A stretch of 64,000 nucleotides of DNA from Acidobacteriota bacterium. Its GTDB lineage: Bacteria; Acidobacteriota; Thermoanaerobaculia; Multivoradales; JAGPDF01. Shown here one piece after another: positions 30,360 to 39,486 of the stretch. The stretch spans positions 1 to 64,000 of the forward strand of contig JACTMI010000026.1 in assembly GCA_014584695.1 (NCBI GenBank), in the 5' to 3' direction. Numbering within the stretch: position 1 is the first letter of the stretch; each line of letters starts with the position of its first letter. Both the position numbers and the translations under genes were made by a program. Under the pieces are notes generated by a model. The model was not told where the DNA came from. It did not search any database and saw nothing but the letters and a program-made list of their open reading frames with translations.

Positions 30360-31169
30360 TCAGGGCACCGTCGCCGACCAGCGGGCCGAGCCGCCGGTTT
30401 CGAAGTCGTCGGCGAACAGCAGCGAGGAGGAGTACGAGACGGCGTCGAGGTCGGCGCCGGCCCAGTCCGCCGTAGCCGCGGCGACCAAGCGCCACCCGAG
30501 GTCGGCCCGCCAGGCCAGCAGATCGCCGTGGCCGAAGGCGAGCCCCGCGACCGTTCCGGCGGCGTCGGTCGACAGGTAGATCTCGCCGGTCGCCGCGTCG
30601 ACGTGCGCGGCGTCGAGGTCGAGCCCCGGGTCGAGCCCGGCCGCGCTGCCCTCGAAGAAGAGCGCCGGCCCGCCCGCAGTGAATGCCACCAGGTCTTCGT
30701 CCTCGGCCGTCAGCGCGGCGGAGAAGCGGACCGCCTGGTCGAAGGAGACGACGAGGTCTCCCGCCGCCGCCGTCACGGCGTCCACCCGGACGCCGTCCGG
30801 GATCCCGGCGGCCGAGCCGTCCAGCAGCAGCGTCGCGCTCCCGCCCGCGATCCGCGCGACGTCCCGTGGCTCGACCAGCAGGCCGCCGAGGAACGTGGCG
30901 GTGTCGAGGGCGACCCACACCGAGCCGTCACTCGCCTCGTGATAGCCCGTCAGGTCCACCGTGGCAGGCAGCAGGGCGAGCACGACCGGCGTCACGGCGC
31001 CGGTCGCCGGATGCCGGTGCGCCACCTGCTCGTCGGCGAGCGTCACACCGCTCCAGACCACGCTCTGGTCGAGGGAGACTCTCGGGCTGGTCGGGTTCTG
31101 GGCCGCCGCCACGCTGGCGAACGGCGACGCCAGGAAGATCGCGAGGAGAACGCGCGCGGCCATCCCCAT
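30360..31169 (-). CDS. Secreted protein of unknown function with FE-G-WS tail
   Basis: A 269-residue exported protein with signal peptide to about AAAQ. The body contains repeated acidic phrases (SATLLLDGSAAGIPDGVRVD, then ALFFEGSAAGLDPGLDLDA) spaced about 70 residues apart, so it consists of two or three related beta-rich modules. It ends LLFADDFETGGSARWSATVP. ATG at 31169 is four bases after the stop of the next gene upstream, so the two are co-transcribed; a second ATG six bases on is possible. I do not recognise a named family. Confidence 0.78.
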   Translation of the reverse strand: MGMAARVLLAIFLASPFASVAAAQNPTSPRVSLDQSVVWSGVTLADEQVAHRHPATGAVTPVVLALLPATVDLTGYHEASDGSVWVALDTATFLGGLLVEPRDVARIAGGSATLLLDGSAAGIPDGVRVDAVTAAAGDLVVSFDQAVRFSAALTAEDEDLVAFTAGGPALFFEGSAAGLDPGLDLDAAHVDAATGEIYLSTDAAGTVAGLAFGHGDLLAWRADLGWRLVAAATADWAGADLDAVSYSSSLLFADDFETGGSARWSATVP

Positions 31170-31173
31170 CGCC

Positions 31174-32298
31174 TCAGGGACAGAGCGCGCCGTCGCAGAT
31201 GTTGCCGCCGAGATTGATTCCCGAGCTCACCGAGGCGCAGCTGATGGAGTTGCCCCGGTAGGGTGTGCCGGCGGGCAGATCGAGACAGAACCCTGCCGCA
31301 CTCGAGTCGACGACGATGTTGCCTTCGACGATCCCGCGGCCCCCCCCCAGCATCCCGACCGCTTTGATGCCGATGAAACCGGCCCGCACGAGATTGCCCC
31401 GACAGAGCGCGCACGTCAGACCGATCTGGTCGGCCGCGAGGACTTCGTTGTCCTCCGCCACGGCCGCGCTGATGCCGTGCCACGCTCCGCTGAGGCCGTC
31501 ACCCTGCACCGTGCAGCGCCGCACCGTTCTCGCCGCGACGCCGCTGCGACTGACGCCGATCGCCTGGCATCGCTCCACCGCCTCGGCCTGAATCTGGAAC
31601 TCGAGCGGCTGATTGTCGATCGCCACGATGTCGCGGGCGAGACCCACGGTGACCAGACCAGGTCCACCGTTGTTCTGCACCCGAGCATCCGCCACCGAGG
31701 CTCGCTGCAGCACACCACCCACTTCGGCGCGGATCCCCGTCCCCACGTTGTCCACGACGCGGACGCGGGAGACTCCGCTGCCGGCGCCGACCACGATGCC
31801 ATGGCCGCCGTTGGCCAACGACGCCAAGTCCTCGACCGCGGCGTCCGCGGGCAGGTCGACGCCATGGCCGAACATGCCGGAGATCGTGCCGTTGCGCACG
31901 CTGGTCGCTCGACCCATGCCGGCCTCGCCAGCGACTCCGGCACCCTGGCCGGGGCCACCGGAGCCGTTCGAGCACCCGGGGAGGGGCATTCCCGCGCAGT
32001 CGGCATAGCCGCGAATGCGGAAGCCGTTCAGATCGATCGTGGTCCCGGTGTCGCAGGCGACCCGAACCGCTCCGACCCCGGTGCCGGCTCCGTTCGGGAT
32101 CTCGAGATCGCTGGTCAGCCGATAGCTGCCACAGCCGACGATCACCGGAAAGCCAGGGGCATCCCCCGGGCTCACGCCTCCCGCGAGCGCGCGGGCCTGG
32201 TTGATTTCGACCACCCCGTCGCCGCCCCGGGCTGGGCTCGCGGCGACGAGCGCGAGGATGGAGACGATGCCGGCTGCTGCCGCACTGAACCTGGTCAT
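31174..32298 (-). CDS. Secreted parallel beta-helix protein
   Basis: A 374-residue exported protein starting at an ATG after AAGGAG, with signal peptide to about SPARGGD. The body shows pectate-lyase-like helix turns such as TTIDLNGFRIRGYAD, VRNGTISGMFGHGVDLP, VEDLASLANGGHGIVVGAGSG and IVEGNIVVDSSAAGFC, typical of right-handed beta-helix proteins with NosD/PbH1 repeats. Several paired cysteines suggest disulfides. It lacks the FE-G-WS tail and ends GGNICDGALCP. Function unknown. It heads the leftward run 31174-28613, and diverges from the kinase gene. Confidence 0.82.
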   Translation of the reverse strand: MTRFSAAAAGIVSILALVAASPARGGDGVVEINQARALAGGVSPGDAPGFPVIVGCGSYRLTSDLEIPNGAGTGVGAVRVACDTGTTIDLNGFRIRGYADCAGMPLPGCSNGSGGPGQGAGVAGEAGMGRATSVRNGTISGMFGHGVDLPADAAVEDLASLANGGHGIVVGAGSGVSRVRVVDNVGTGIRAEVGGVLQRASVADARVQNNGGPGLVTVGLARDIVAIDNQPLEFQIQAEAVERCQAIGVSRSGVAARTVRRCTVQGDGLSGAWHGISAAVAEDNEVLAADQIGLTCALCRGNLVRAGFIGIKAVGMLGGGRGIVEGNIVVDSSAAGFCLDLPAGTPYRGNSISCASVSSGINLGGNICDGALCP

Positions 32299-32402
32299 GT
32301 CGGCGCTCCTTCGGGCTCGACACCCTGTTGTCTGCAAACCTCGACGAAAACGCCGGAATCCGGACAATCCGGCTACGATCGGCAGCCAGGGAGCGGAGCG
32401 CG

Positions 32403-35400
32403 GTGAACTGGGAGCGCCTCGACCGGCTGCTGGACGAGCTGCTCGACCTGGCCGAGCCCGAACGGGCGGCGCGGCTGGCCGAGCTGGAACGGGAGGAGCC
32501 GCGCGCGGCGGAGTGGCTCCGCGACGCCCTCGGGCCCACGCGCGCCGACACCGGTCTGGATCCGGTCGGGGTGCGCTTCGGGGCCCTGGTCGAGGCGGTG
32601 GCCGAGGCGGCGGAGCCCGGCCCGCCCGATGCGGAGCCGCCGCTCCCGGAAGCAGTCGGACCCTGGCGTCCGGTCGCTCGGATCGCCAGCGGCGGCATGG
32701 GCGACGTCTGGCTGGTCCGGCGCGCGGACGGCCAGTACGAGGCGACTGCGGCACTCAAGCGCCTGCGCGGCCACCTCGACTCGCCGGCCGCGCGCGAGCG
32801 CTTTCTGCGCGAGCGACAGCTGCTCGCGGACCTCCGCCATCCGCACATCGCGACGCTGCTCGACGTCGGCGTCGACGCCAGCGGCGCGCCCTACTTCGTC
32901 CTGGAGTACGTCGACGGCGAGCCGCTCTGCGCCCACTGCGACGCCCACCGCGCTTCCGTCGCCGACCGGATCGCCCTGTTCGAGCAGGTCACCGACGCGG
33001 TGGCCGCCGCCCATCGACGCCTGGTCGTCCACCGCGATCTCAAGCCCGACAACATCCTGGTCACGACCACCGGGGTAGTCAAGCTCGTCGACTTCGGGAT
33101 CGCCAAGCTGCTCGGCGATGCGCGAGAGGCGCGGGCGACCTCGACGATCGAGCGCCTCCTGACCCCGCGCTACGCCGCCCCGGAGCAGCTCGCGGGGGGC
33201 GAGATCACCACCGCGACCGACGTCTATGCCCTCGGCGTCGTGCTCTTCGAGCTGCTCGCGGGCTGCCGTCCGCACGACGACCAGGCAGTGCGGGCCGCGC
33301 TCGCCTCCGGGCGGCCGTTGCCGGATCCTCCTCGCATGAGCGCCGCGCTGGCCCGCCTGGACCCGGCCGCCGTGGACGGGATCGCGGCCCGGCGCGGGAC
33401 CACGCCCAGCATGCTGATCCGGCAGCTGCGTGGGGATCTCGACGAAATCGTGGCCAAGTCGCAGCGCCCGGAGCCAGCGGATCGCTACGGCTCCGTCGGC
33501 AGCTTCGCCGACGACCTGCGCCGCGCGCGGCAGAGTCGCCCCATCGAGGCCCACCGCGGATCGTGGGCCTACCGGGGCCGGAAGCTCTGGGCGCGGCACC
33601 GCCTCCTGGCGAGCGCGCTGCTGCTGGTCCTCGCGGCGCTCGCGACGGGCCTGTCGGTCGCCCTCGTGCAGACGCGGGCGGCGCACGACGCCGAGAGCCG
33701 GGCGGCGGCGATCAATCGCTTCCTCACCGACGAGTTGCTCGGCTCGGCCGACCCCGCGGTGGCGCGCGGTCGCGACCTGACGGTGAGCGAAGTGCTGGAG
33801 CGCGCCAGCCGAACGGTCGGCCACGCCTTCGCCCGGGAGCCGCGAGTCGAGGCCTCGGTCCGCCGCACGCTGGGGATGCTCGCGGCCCGCGTCGGCGACC
33901 TCGAGGACGCGGCCGAACAGCTCGCCGCGGCGCGGGCGCTGCTCGGCCGCGCGCGCAGCGATCCAGCCGAGGAGGCCCGCTTGGCCATGGTCGCCGCCGA
34001 GCTCGCGCTCGCGCGGGGCCGCTACGACCTGGCTCGCAGCGAGATCGACAGCGCTGTCGGAGGCTTCGTCCGCGCCCTCGGCGAGTCCTCCGAGGAAACG
34101 CTCGCGGCGCGCATCCAGGCCGGCAGAATCCGGCGCGAGGACGGCGACGTGCTGGTGGCGGAACGCGATCTGCGACGTCTGGTCGACCGCCTCCGCCGCG
34201 AAACCCCGCGCCGCGAATCCCTGCTCGCTTCGGCACGCGTCCAGCTCGCCTCCGCGCTGACCGCCCAGGGACGCCGCGACGAAGCACTCGCCGAGCTCCT
34301 GGAGGCGCTGCGCCATCAGGAGTCGGCGCTCGGCGCGGACCATCCCGACCTGGCGCTGACGCTGCAGGAGATCGCGCACATCCGCGCCTGGATCGGCCAG
34401 CACGGCGAGGCCGAGGCGGCGGCCCGCCGCGCGCTGGCGCTCGACCAGAGCGTCTTCGGGCGCGAGCACTGGCGGTCGCTGCGTTCGGTGAATTTCCTGA
34501 CCGAAGTCCTCTGGCGCGCAGGTCGGCTCGAGGAGGCATGGCAGGCGGGCGTCGAGGGCCTCGCCGCCGCTTCGAGCTTCGACGCCTCGCACCCCGAGCT
34601 CGCCCGCCTGCACAACCGTCTCGCGGTCGTCGCCACGAGGCGCAACGACCCGGCGGCCGCCGAGCGCCACTACCGCGCCGCGCTGGCGGCGGCCGAGAGG
34701 GGCCTCGGCCCGGCCGGCGACCTGACGATGCTGATACGGCGCAACTTCAGCAACTTCCTCGCCTCGCGCGGCCACTCCGCCGAGAGCCTGCGACTCGCGC
34801 GCGTCGTGCGTGATCTCGGCCTCGAAGCCGCCGCGTCCGAGACGCCCGACGCCATGTACCTCGCCAGCGTCGCCTGGTTCCTCGCCCGCGCGGAGCTCGC
34901 CGCGGCGCGCGAGCTCGACACCGCCCTCGCGTTGGCCGAGCGCGCGGTCGAGGTCTCGCGCGGGCGCTGGTACTACCCCTGGGTCGCGCTCTCCGAAATT
35001 CGGTTCCGCCGCGGGGACCTGGCCGGCGCGATCGACGCCGAGCTGCGCGCGGTCGCGCTGCCCGACGGTCTCCACCTGGCGGGCGAAGAGCGCTACCTGG
35101 TCGACCTCTTCCAACGCGCCAACGACCTCGCCGGCGCGGAGGCGTTCCTGCGCGAGCACCTCGTCCGCCGCGAAGCGGCGCGACCGCCCGACGATCCGCT
35201 GCTCGGCCACACGCGGGCGCTGCTCGGCCGCGTGCTGCTCGCCGCGGGACGCGCCCACGAGGCCGAGGTCGAGCTGAGCGCGGCGCGCGCGCAGTTCGAC
35301 CGCCAGCTCGGTCCGGATCACGAATGGCGGGTCGGGCTGCTCGCCGACTTCGGGGCGCTGTTGGCGGCGGCGGGCTCGATCGGCGAGGCCGTGGCGGCCC

Positions 35401-35570
35401 TGGAGGAGGCCGATCGGTTGGCCGAGCGGGCGACTGGCGCTTGGGTCTCCGCGGAGCGCTCGAGCATTCGCGAGCGGCTGACCGCGCTGCGCGGCGCCGA
35501 GCCGCGCGGGGGCGGCGTCAGCCTCCCGGCGACGGCTCGAGGTGCAGGCGCAGCCACGCCCGCGCCCTGA
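32403..35570 (+). CDS. Transmembrane Ser/Thr protein kinase with TPR domain
   Basis: A 1055-residue protein from GTG preceded by GGGAGCGGAG. The kinase domain (about 95-360) has the glycine loop IASGGMGDVWLV, the Lys in ALKRL, HRDLKPDN (210-217) and VDFGIAK. One membrane helix (about 400-421, LLASALLLVLAALATGL) follows, then about 600 residues of TPR-type helical repeats (for example DEALAELLEALRHQESALG, HPELARLHNRLAVVA) of the kinesin-light-chain style, probably periplasmic. Such PknB-like kinases are abundant in Acidobacteriota. Its last 53 bases overlap the end of a convergent ECF sigma gene. Confidence 0.92.
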   Translation: MNWERLDRLLDELLDLAEPERAARLAELEREEPRAAEWLRDALGPTRADTGLDPVGVRFGALVEAVAEAAEPGPPDAEPPLPEAVGPWRPVARIASGGMGDVWLVRRADGQYEATAALKRLRGHLDSPAARERFLRERQLLADLRHPHIATLLDVGVDASGAPYFVLEYVDGEPLCAHCDAHRASVADRIALFEQVTDAVAAAHRRLVVHRDLKPDNILVTTTGVVKLVDFGIAKLLGDAREARATSTIERLLTPRYAAPEQLAGGEITTATDVYALGVVLFELLAGCRPHDDQAVRAALASGRPLPDPPRMSAALARLDPAAVDGIAARRGTTPSMLIRQLRGDLDEIVAKSQRPEPADRYGSVGSFADDLRRARQSRPIEAHRGSWAYRGRKLWARHRLLASALLLVLAALATGLSVALVQTRAAHDAESRAAAINRFLTDELLGSADPAVARGRDLTVSEVLERASRTVGHAFAREPRVEASVRRTLGMLAARVGDLEDAAEQLAAARALLGRARSDPAEEARLAMVAAELALARGRYDLARSEIDSAVGGFVRALGESSEETLAARIQAGRIRREDGDVLVAERDLRRLVDRLRRETPRRESLLASARVQLASALTAQGRRDEALAELLEALRHQESALGADHPDLALTLQEIAHIRAWIGQHGEAEAAARRALALDQSVFGREHWRSLRSVNFLTEVLWRAGRLEEAWQAGVEGLAAASSFDASHPELARLHNRLAVVATRRNDPAAAERHYRAALAAAERGLGPAGDLTMLIRRNFSNFLASRGHSAESLRLARVVRDLGLEAAASETPDAMYLASVAWFLARAELAAARELDTALALAERAVEVSRGRWYYPWVALSEIRFRRGDLAGAIDAELRAVALPDGLHLAGEERYLVDLFQRANDLAGAEAFLREHLVRREAARPPDDPLLGHTRALLGRVLLAAGRAHEAEVELSAARAQFDRQLGPDHEWRVGLLADFGALLAAAGSIGEAVAALEEADRLAERATGAWVSAERSSIRERLTALRGAEPRGGGVSLPATARGAGAATPAP

Positions 35571-36105
35571 TCCAGTCCCGGCGGATCGTCCGATCGGAGC
35601 AGTCGAGAGCCGCGGCGGCCTCGGTCTCGGTCATGCCGCCGAAGAAGCGAAAGACGATCACCCGCTCGAGCCGCGCGTCGACGCGCGCCAGCCGCTCGAG
35701 CGCACCGTGCACCGCGAGCACGGACTCGGCGTCCCGCTCTTGCGCCGCCAGCCGGTCCAGGTTGACCGCGGAGTGCACGGCGCCGCCCCCCCGCCGGACG
35801 CGCAGCCGCCGGCGGGCGCCGTCGACCAGGATCTGCCTCATCGCCGAGGCGGCGACCGCCAGGAAGTGCTCGCGGCCGCGAAAGTCCGGGTGGGGGATGC
35901 GACAGAGCTTGAGGTAGGCCTCGTGAACGAGCGCCGTGGTGTCGAGCGTGCCGGCCAGCAGGCTCTGCTGCCGCCGTCGAGCCCGCGCCAGCCGCCGCAG
36001 CTCCTCGTAGACGGCCGCGAAGGCCTGGTCGAGCGCGGCCGAATCGCCCGCGCGCGCGCGCGCCAGCAGCTCGGTGACCGGCGGGTCGTCCGCTTCCCGC
36101 GCCAT
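35518..36105 (-). CDS. ECF sigma-70 factor (TIGR02999-like)
   Basis: A 195-residue extracytoplasmic-function sigma factor. Region 2 shows YEELRRLARARRRQ, LVHEAYLKLCR and FLAVAASAMRQILVDGARRR; region 4 shows RVIVFRFFGGMTETEAAAAL followed by DRTIRRDWIRARAWL. This is the pattern of the sigma factors that in Acidobacteriota and Planctomycetes sit next to Ser/Thr kinases and lack a classical anti-sigma factor. Here the kinase is convergent and overlaps by 53 bases, so antisense effects are possible. Phosphorylation control of the sigma factor by the neighbouring kinase is an inference from family context. Confidence 0.92.
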   Translation of the reverse strand: MAREADDPPVTELLARARAGDSAALDQAFAAVYEELRRLARARRRQQSLLAGTLDTTALVHEAYLKLCRIPHPDFRGREHFLAVAASAMRQILVDGARRRLRVRRGGGAVHSAVNLDRLAAQERDAESVLAVHGALERLARVDARLERVIVFRFFGGMTETEAAAALDCSDRTIRRDWIRARAWLRLHLEPSPGG

Positions 36106-36138
36106 CGGCGCGATTGTAGCGCCCGCGCCGGCTCGACC

Positions 36139-37467
36139 TCAGCCCGGATAGCCGGCGTCGGCGTCGCGGCGGTGCGCGCGCGGGGAGATCGGCAGCCACC
36201 GCTGCACGCCGACGAAGCGGAAGAACAGCCAGCCGAGGAAGCGATTCCAGGGGTCGGGCCGCCAGCGGCCAGCGAGCACGGTGACCACGGCGCGGAAGAT
36301 CCGCTCCGGCGGCCGTTCCTGGAAGAACAGGTCGCGAAACTGGGGGGTATAGAAACCGACCACGAAGCGGCGGAAGCTCTGGTAGCGACGGCGGCAGCGC
36401 CGCTCGAACCCGGCGAAGCGGCGGGCGGAGAAGTCGTCCGCCGCGACGGCGCGGTCGAGCTCCGCGGCCGCTTCGATGCCGGTCTCCATCGCGATCGACA
36501 CCCCGGTCGAGAACACCGGGTCGAGGAACGAGCCGGCGTCGCCGGCCAGGATCCAGCGGTCGCCCGCGTAGCGCGACGTGAAGTAGGAGAAGTCCTTCTC
36601 CACCCGCACCGGCCACTCGCGCCGTGCGCCGCGCATCAGCACTTCGACCACCGGCGTGTCGGCGATCGCGCGAGCGAGCATCTCCTCCGGCGCGCCGTGC
36701 GGCCAGCGCATGTAGAGCGGTCGCGGCAGGACGACGCCGACGCTGGTCAAGTCCGGCCCGATCGGAATCACCCAGAACCAGCCGGCGTCGGCGCGCGCGA
36801 TCAGCCGGATGTCGTCCGGTCGCTCGCCCGGCAGGCGTGGCACGCCGGAGAAGTGAGCGTAGATCGCGACGTTGGCGAGCCGCGGTTCTTCGGTGCGCAA
36901 CGCGAACCGCTTGGCGAGCAGGCCCGCTCGACCGGTCGCGTCGACCAGGGCGCGCACGCGCGTCCGCCGCGACTCTGCGGCGCCGTTGACGCTCTCGATC
37001 GAAGCGCCCGCGGCATCGAACTCGCAGGCCGTGACCCGCTCCCCCTCGCGGATTTCGACCCCCAGCTCGCGGGCGCGCTCGAGGAGGATGCGGTCGAACT
37101 CGGCTCGCGGCACCTGGTAGGTCTGCGAGCGCGCGACGCCGCTCGCCACCGCGAAGTCGACGCCACGGCCGGCGCGGCCGTCGTGGGTGAACAGCCGCGC
37201 GCCCCACTTCTCCGGAAACCCCGCCGCGAGCATTCGTTCCGCTACCCCCAAGGCCTCGAACGCCTCGTTGGCCGAAGAGAGCAGCGACTCCCCGATGTGG
37301 AAGCGCGGAAACCTCTCGCGCTCGAACAGGACGACCCGGCGGCCGCGCATCGCCAGCGCGATCGCGGCCGAGCTGCCGGCCGGTCCGCCACCAGCGATCG
37401 CGAAATCGAAATCGCCGCGTGCCTCCGGGGCTGGAGCACCGGCTGGCGAGGGGGACCTGGAGATCAA
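36139..37467 (-). CDS. Flavin-dependent halogenase-like FAD oxidoreductase
   Basis: A 442-residue flavoprotein. The FAD-binding motif is FAIAGGGPAGSSAAIALAMRG, with later FAD contacts at RALVDATGR and ILAGDAGSFLDPVFSTGV. Two halogenase-type features are present: a Lys in GFPEKWGARL (Lys87, comparable to the catalytic Lys of PrnA-type enzymes) and W-F-W-V-I-P (230-235), matching WxWxIP. If active it would chlorinate or brominate an aromatic substrate using FADH2; geranylgeranyl-reductase-like or other oxidoreductase roles remain possible. TTG at 37467 after GAGAGG is preferred, because an ATG at 37554 would overlap the divergent gene start. No natural-product cluster is visible around it. Confidence 0.75.
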   Translation of the reverse strand: MISRSPSPAGAPAPEARGDFDFAIAGGGPAGSSAAIALAMRGRRVVLFERERFPRFHIGESLLSSANEAFEALGVAERMLAAGFPEKWGARLFTHDGRAGRGVDFAVASGVARSQTYQVPRAEFDRILLERARELGVEIREGERVTACEFDAAGASIESVNGAAESRRTRVRALVDATGRAGLLAKRFALRTEEPRLANVAIYAHFSGVPRLPGERPDDIRLIARADAGWFWVIPIGPDLTSVGVVLPRPLYMRWPHGAPEEMLARAIADTPVVEVLMRGARREWPVRVEKDFSYFTSRYAGDRWILAGDAGSFLDPVFSTGVSIAMETGIEAAAELDRAVAADDFSARRFAGFERRCRRRYQSFRRFVVGFYTPQFRDLFFQERPPERIFRAVVTVLAGRWRPDPWNRFLGWLFFRFVGVQRWLPISPRAHRRDADAGYPG

Positions 37468-37552
37468 GACTGCCTCTCGTTCGATGGGTCGTCGACGCAC
37501 AAGCTCGGATCCTACAGGGCGATCCGGGGATTCGATACGATCCACGCCCGCC

Positions 37553-38662
37553 ATGAATGCCATGCCGCTCGCATCCCCCCGTGCCGCCCGAGTCGCTCTC
37601 GGCGCGATGTTCTGCCTCGTGCCGCTGGGTCTCACCGCCTGTGGCGGCGCGGAAGCGCCGAGCGTCGAATCGAGGCGTGCGATTCCGAGCCCGCCACCCT
37701 CCCCGATCCTCCCGGTCGACCACCACGTCCATGTCCTCGGGCCCGACCTCCTGCGCGACTGGAAGGCGATCGGCGCCACTTTCTCCCGTGCCGACGCGAC
37801 CTACCTCTCCGCCGAGTCCCTGCTCGCCCCGACCGGCGGCCCGTCGGCCGCCGTCCGTCGCGCACTGCTGGTGCCGATGGCGCACCTCTACGGCAATTCC
37901 GAGTTCCGCGCGGCGCTCGGGCTGACGGTCGAGCGCGAGCAGGAATTGGTGGCGCGCGAGAACGACCACGTCGCGCGGGAGGCGGCCCGCTATCCGGGGC
38001 GCGCGGTCGCCTTCTGCTCCGCCTCGGCGCTACGACCTTACGCTCTGGACGAGCTGCGAAGGTGCCACCGCGAGCTGGGCAGCCCCGGCATCAAACTGCA
38101 CCTGGCGAGCTCCGAGGTCGACCTGCGCCGCGACGAGCATCTCGCGGCACTGTCCGAGATCTTCGCCTGGGCCGCGCGCGAGGACCTGGTCGTCCTGGTC
38201 CATCTCGATCCCCAGCGCCGCGGTCACACGACCGCGGACATCGAGCGCTTCGCCTCCGAGCTGCTCGCGCCCAATCCGGAGCTGCGCGTGATCGTGGCTC
38301 ATCTCGGCGGCAGCGGGGGCTACGGCTCCTGGACCCGGTCGGTCTTCGCCACGTTGCTCGACTGGCTCGCGCGGCGCGTGGAAGCCGGCGCCGCGGGGCC
38401 CGACCTCTATTTCGACCTCTCCGCGGTGATCCTCGAACGGGAGTCGGAAGGGGTGCCCGCGACCACCGCCGATGAGGCGGCCGCGCTCGGGGCCGACCTG
38501 CGCCGCGCGGACCCCGACCGGCTGGTGCTGGGCAGCGACTACCCGGTCTTCGATCCGCGCCGTACCGTCGAACTACTCTCCGAGCGTGCCGGGCTCACCG
38601 GGCGGGAGATCGACCGGCTGCTCGGCAACTCCCCGCGGGGTCTCTTTCCCGCCGAGGACTGA
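37553..38662 (+). CDS. Lipoprotein amidohydrolase (TIM-barrel, amidohydrolase_2-like)
   Basis: A 369-residue protein with a lipoprotein signal peptide; the lipobox is GLTACG, so Cys is lipidated near residue 31. The barrel shows ILPVDHHVHVLGPD (metal His-x-His), GIKLHLASSEVDLR, LVVLVHLDPQRRGHTT, VIVAHLGGSG and LVLGSDYPVF (late Asp), the set expected of amidohydrolase-related enzymes. Substrate unknown; anchored to the inner or outer membrane facing the periplasm. A TACGAT box ends 11 bases before ATG. It diverges from the halogenase-like gene with an 85-base gap. Confidence 0.87.
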   Translation: MNAMPLASPRAARVALGAMFCLVPLGLTACGGAEAPSVESRRAIPSPPPSPILPVDHHVHVLGPDLLRDWKAIGATFSRADATYLSAESLLAPTGGPSAAVRRALLVPMAHLYGNSEFRAALGLTVEREQELVARENDHVAREAARYPGRAVAFCSASALRPYALDELRRCHRELGSPGIKLHLASSEVDLRRDEHLAALSEIFAWAAREDLVVLVHLDPQRRGHTTADIERFASELLAPNPELRVIVAHLGGSGGYGSWTRSVFATLLDWLARRVEAGAAGPDLYFDLSAVILERESEGVPATTADEAAALGADLRRADPDRLVLGSDYPVFDPRRTVELLSERAGLTGREIDRLLGNSPRGLFPAED

Positions 38663-38664
38663 CT

Positions 38665-38697
38665 CACCGGGGCGGCGCGGCTGCCACCGCCCCGGTG
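38665..38697. terminator. 11-bp perfect stem between convergent genes
   Basis: CACCGGGGCGG (38665-38675) and its complement (38687-38697) enclose an 11-base loop, directly after the amidohydrolase stop and 20 bases before the stop of the convergent IPTL-CTERM gene. A likely two-way terminator, without a T-run. Confidence 0.55.
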
Positions 38698-38716
38698 CGA
38701 CGCCGCCAAGCGTGCC

Positions 38717-39253
38717 TCAGGCGTGCCGGCGGCGGCGCAGGAAGACCAAGCCGGCTGCCGCGAGCACCAGGGCGAGCGCGGCGAAGCCGACGGTGCCGAG
38801 GGTCGGAATCGAAACCCACGTGTTCACCGCGCCGATGGTCAAGGTGTAGGGCCCGGTCGAGGAGCCGAAGCCGTCGGCGCGGAAGGTGTAAGTACCGGTC
38901 TCGTCGGCGGTGAAGATCACGATCGAGCTGTCGAAGGCGTCGCAGTCGACGCCCCAGGGGTAGTCGTCGGTGCCAAAGCCGTCGTCGTTGTAGTAGTCCG
39001 CGAGCGCCGTGTCCGACGTGTTCGGATTCGAGGGACGGAAGACCGAGAGCACGGGATCGAGCGGGCGGCTCACGCCGTCGAAGGCGCAGACCAACGTGGC
39101 GGTGACCTCTTGGCCCGCGATCAGCGAGACGGTGTGGAGGTCGAACTCGGGGCCGCTGTCGATGCTGCCGTTGATGACCCACTCCTGGGCCTGGGCCGCC
39201 GGCACGGCAAGCAGCGCGGCGGCGACCAACAGAACTGCGATACGGATCCGCAT
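38717..39253 (-). CDS. Secreted IPTL-CTERM protein
   Basis: A 178-residue protein with signal peptide (to about AAQAQE) and a C-terminal sorting signal: VSIPTLGTVGFAALALVLAA, then a short hydrophobic run and RRRRHA. This is the IPTL-CTERM arrangement (motif, membrane helix, basic end), a substrate type for exosortase-like transpeptidases. The middle is a beta-rich pre-peptidase-like (PPC) domain, with FDLHTVSLIAGQEVTATLVC and DETGTYTFRADGFGSSTGPY. It would be anchored or released at the surface after processing. The sorting enzyme is not in this window. Confidence 0.87.
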   Translation of the reverse strand: MRIRIAVLLVAAALLAVPAAQAQEWVINGSIDSGPEFDLHTVSLIAGQEVTATLVCAFDGVSRPLDPVLSVFRPSNPNTSDTALADYYNDDGFGTDDYPWGVDCDAFDSSIVIFTADETGTYTFRADGFGSSTGPYTLTIGAVNTWVSIPTLGTVGFAALALVLAAAGLVFLRRRRHA

Positions 39254-39486
39254 GGGGTCTCTTCTCCTCGAAGGAATCCTCGAAATCGGGCCAGCCTCAT
39301 GCCGCCCGACGAAACCGACATTCCTGACGGAAGCTGCCTCTTCCAATCAGAGCTGGAGGCCGTTTCCGGCCTCCGACTCCGCGTCCTGTTCGGCTCTTCG
39401 GGCCGAATTCTACGCCTTTTCAGGCAGTTGGGGGTAGGCCCAGCTTGCCACCACCAGACCGTCTCGCCGCTCTGGACGGCCGGGAC

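Noticed and set aside
37468-37554. ATG at 37554 as the start of the halogenase-like gene
   Set aside because: It would overlap the divergent amidohydrolase start codon and add an uncharged-looking extension; TTG at 37467 has a ribosome site and begins just before the FAD motif.
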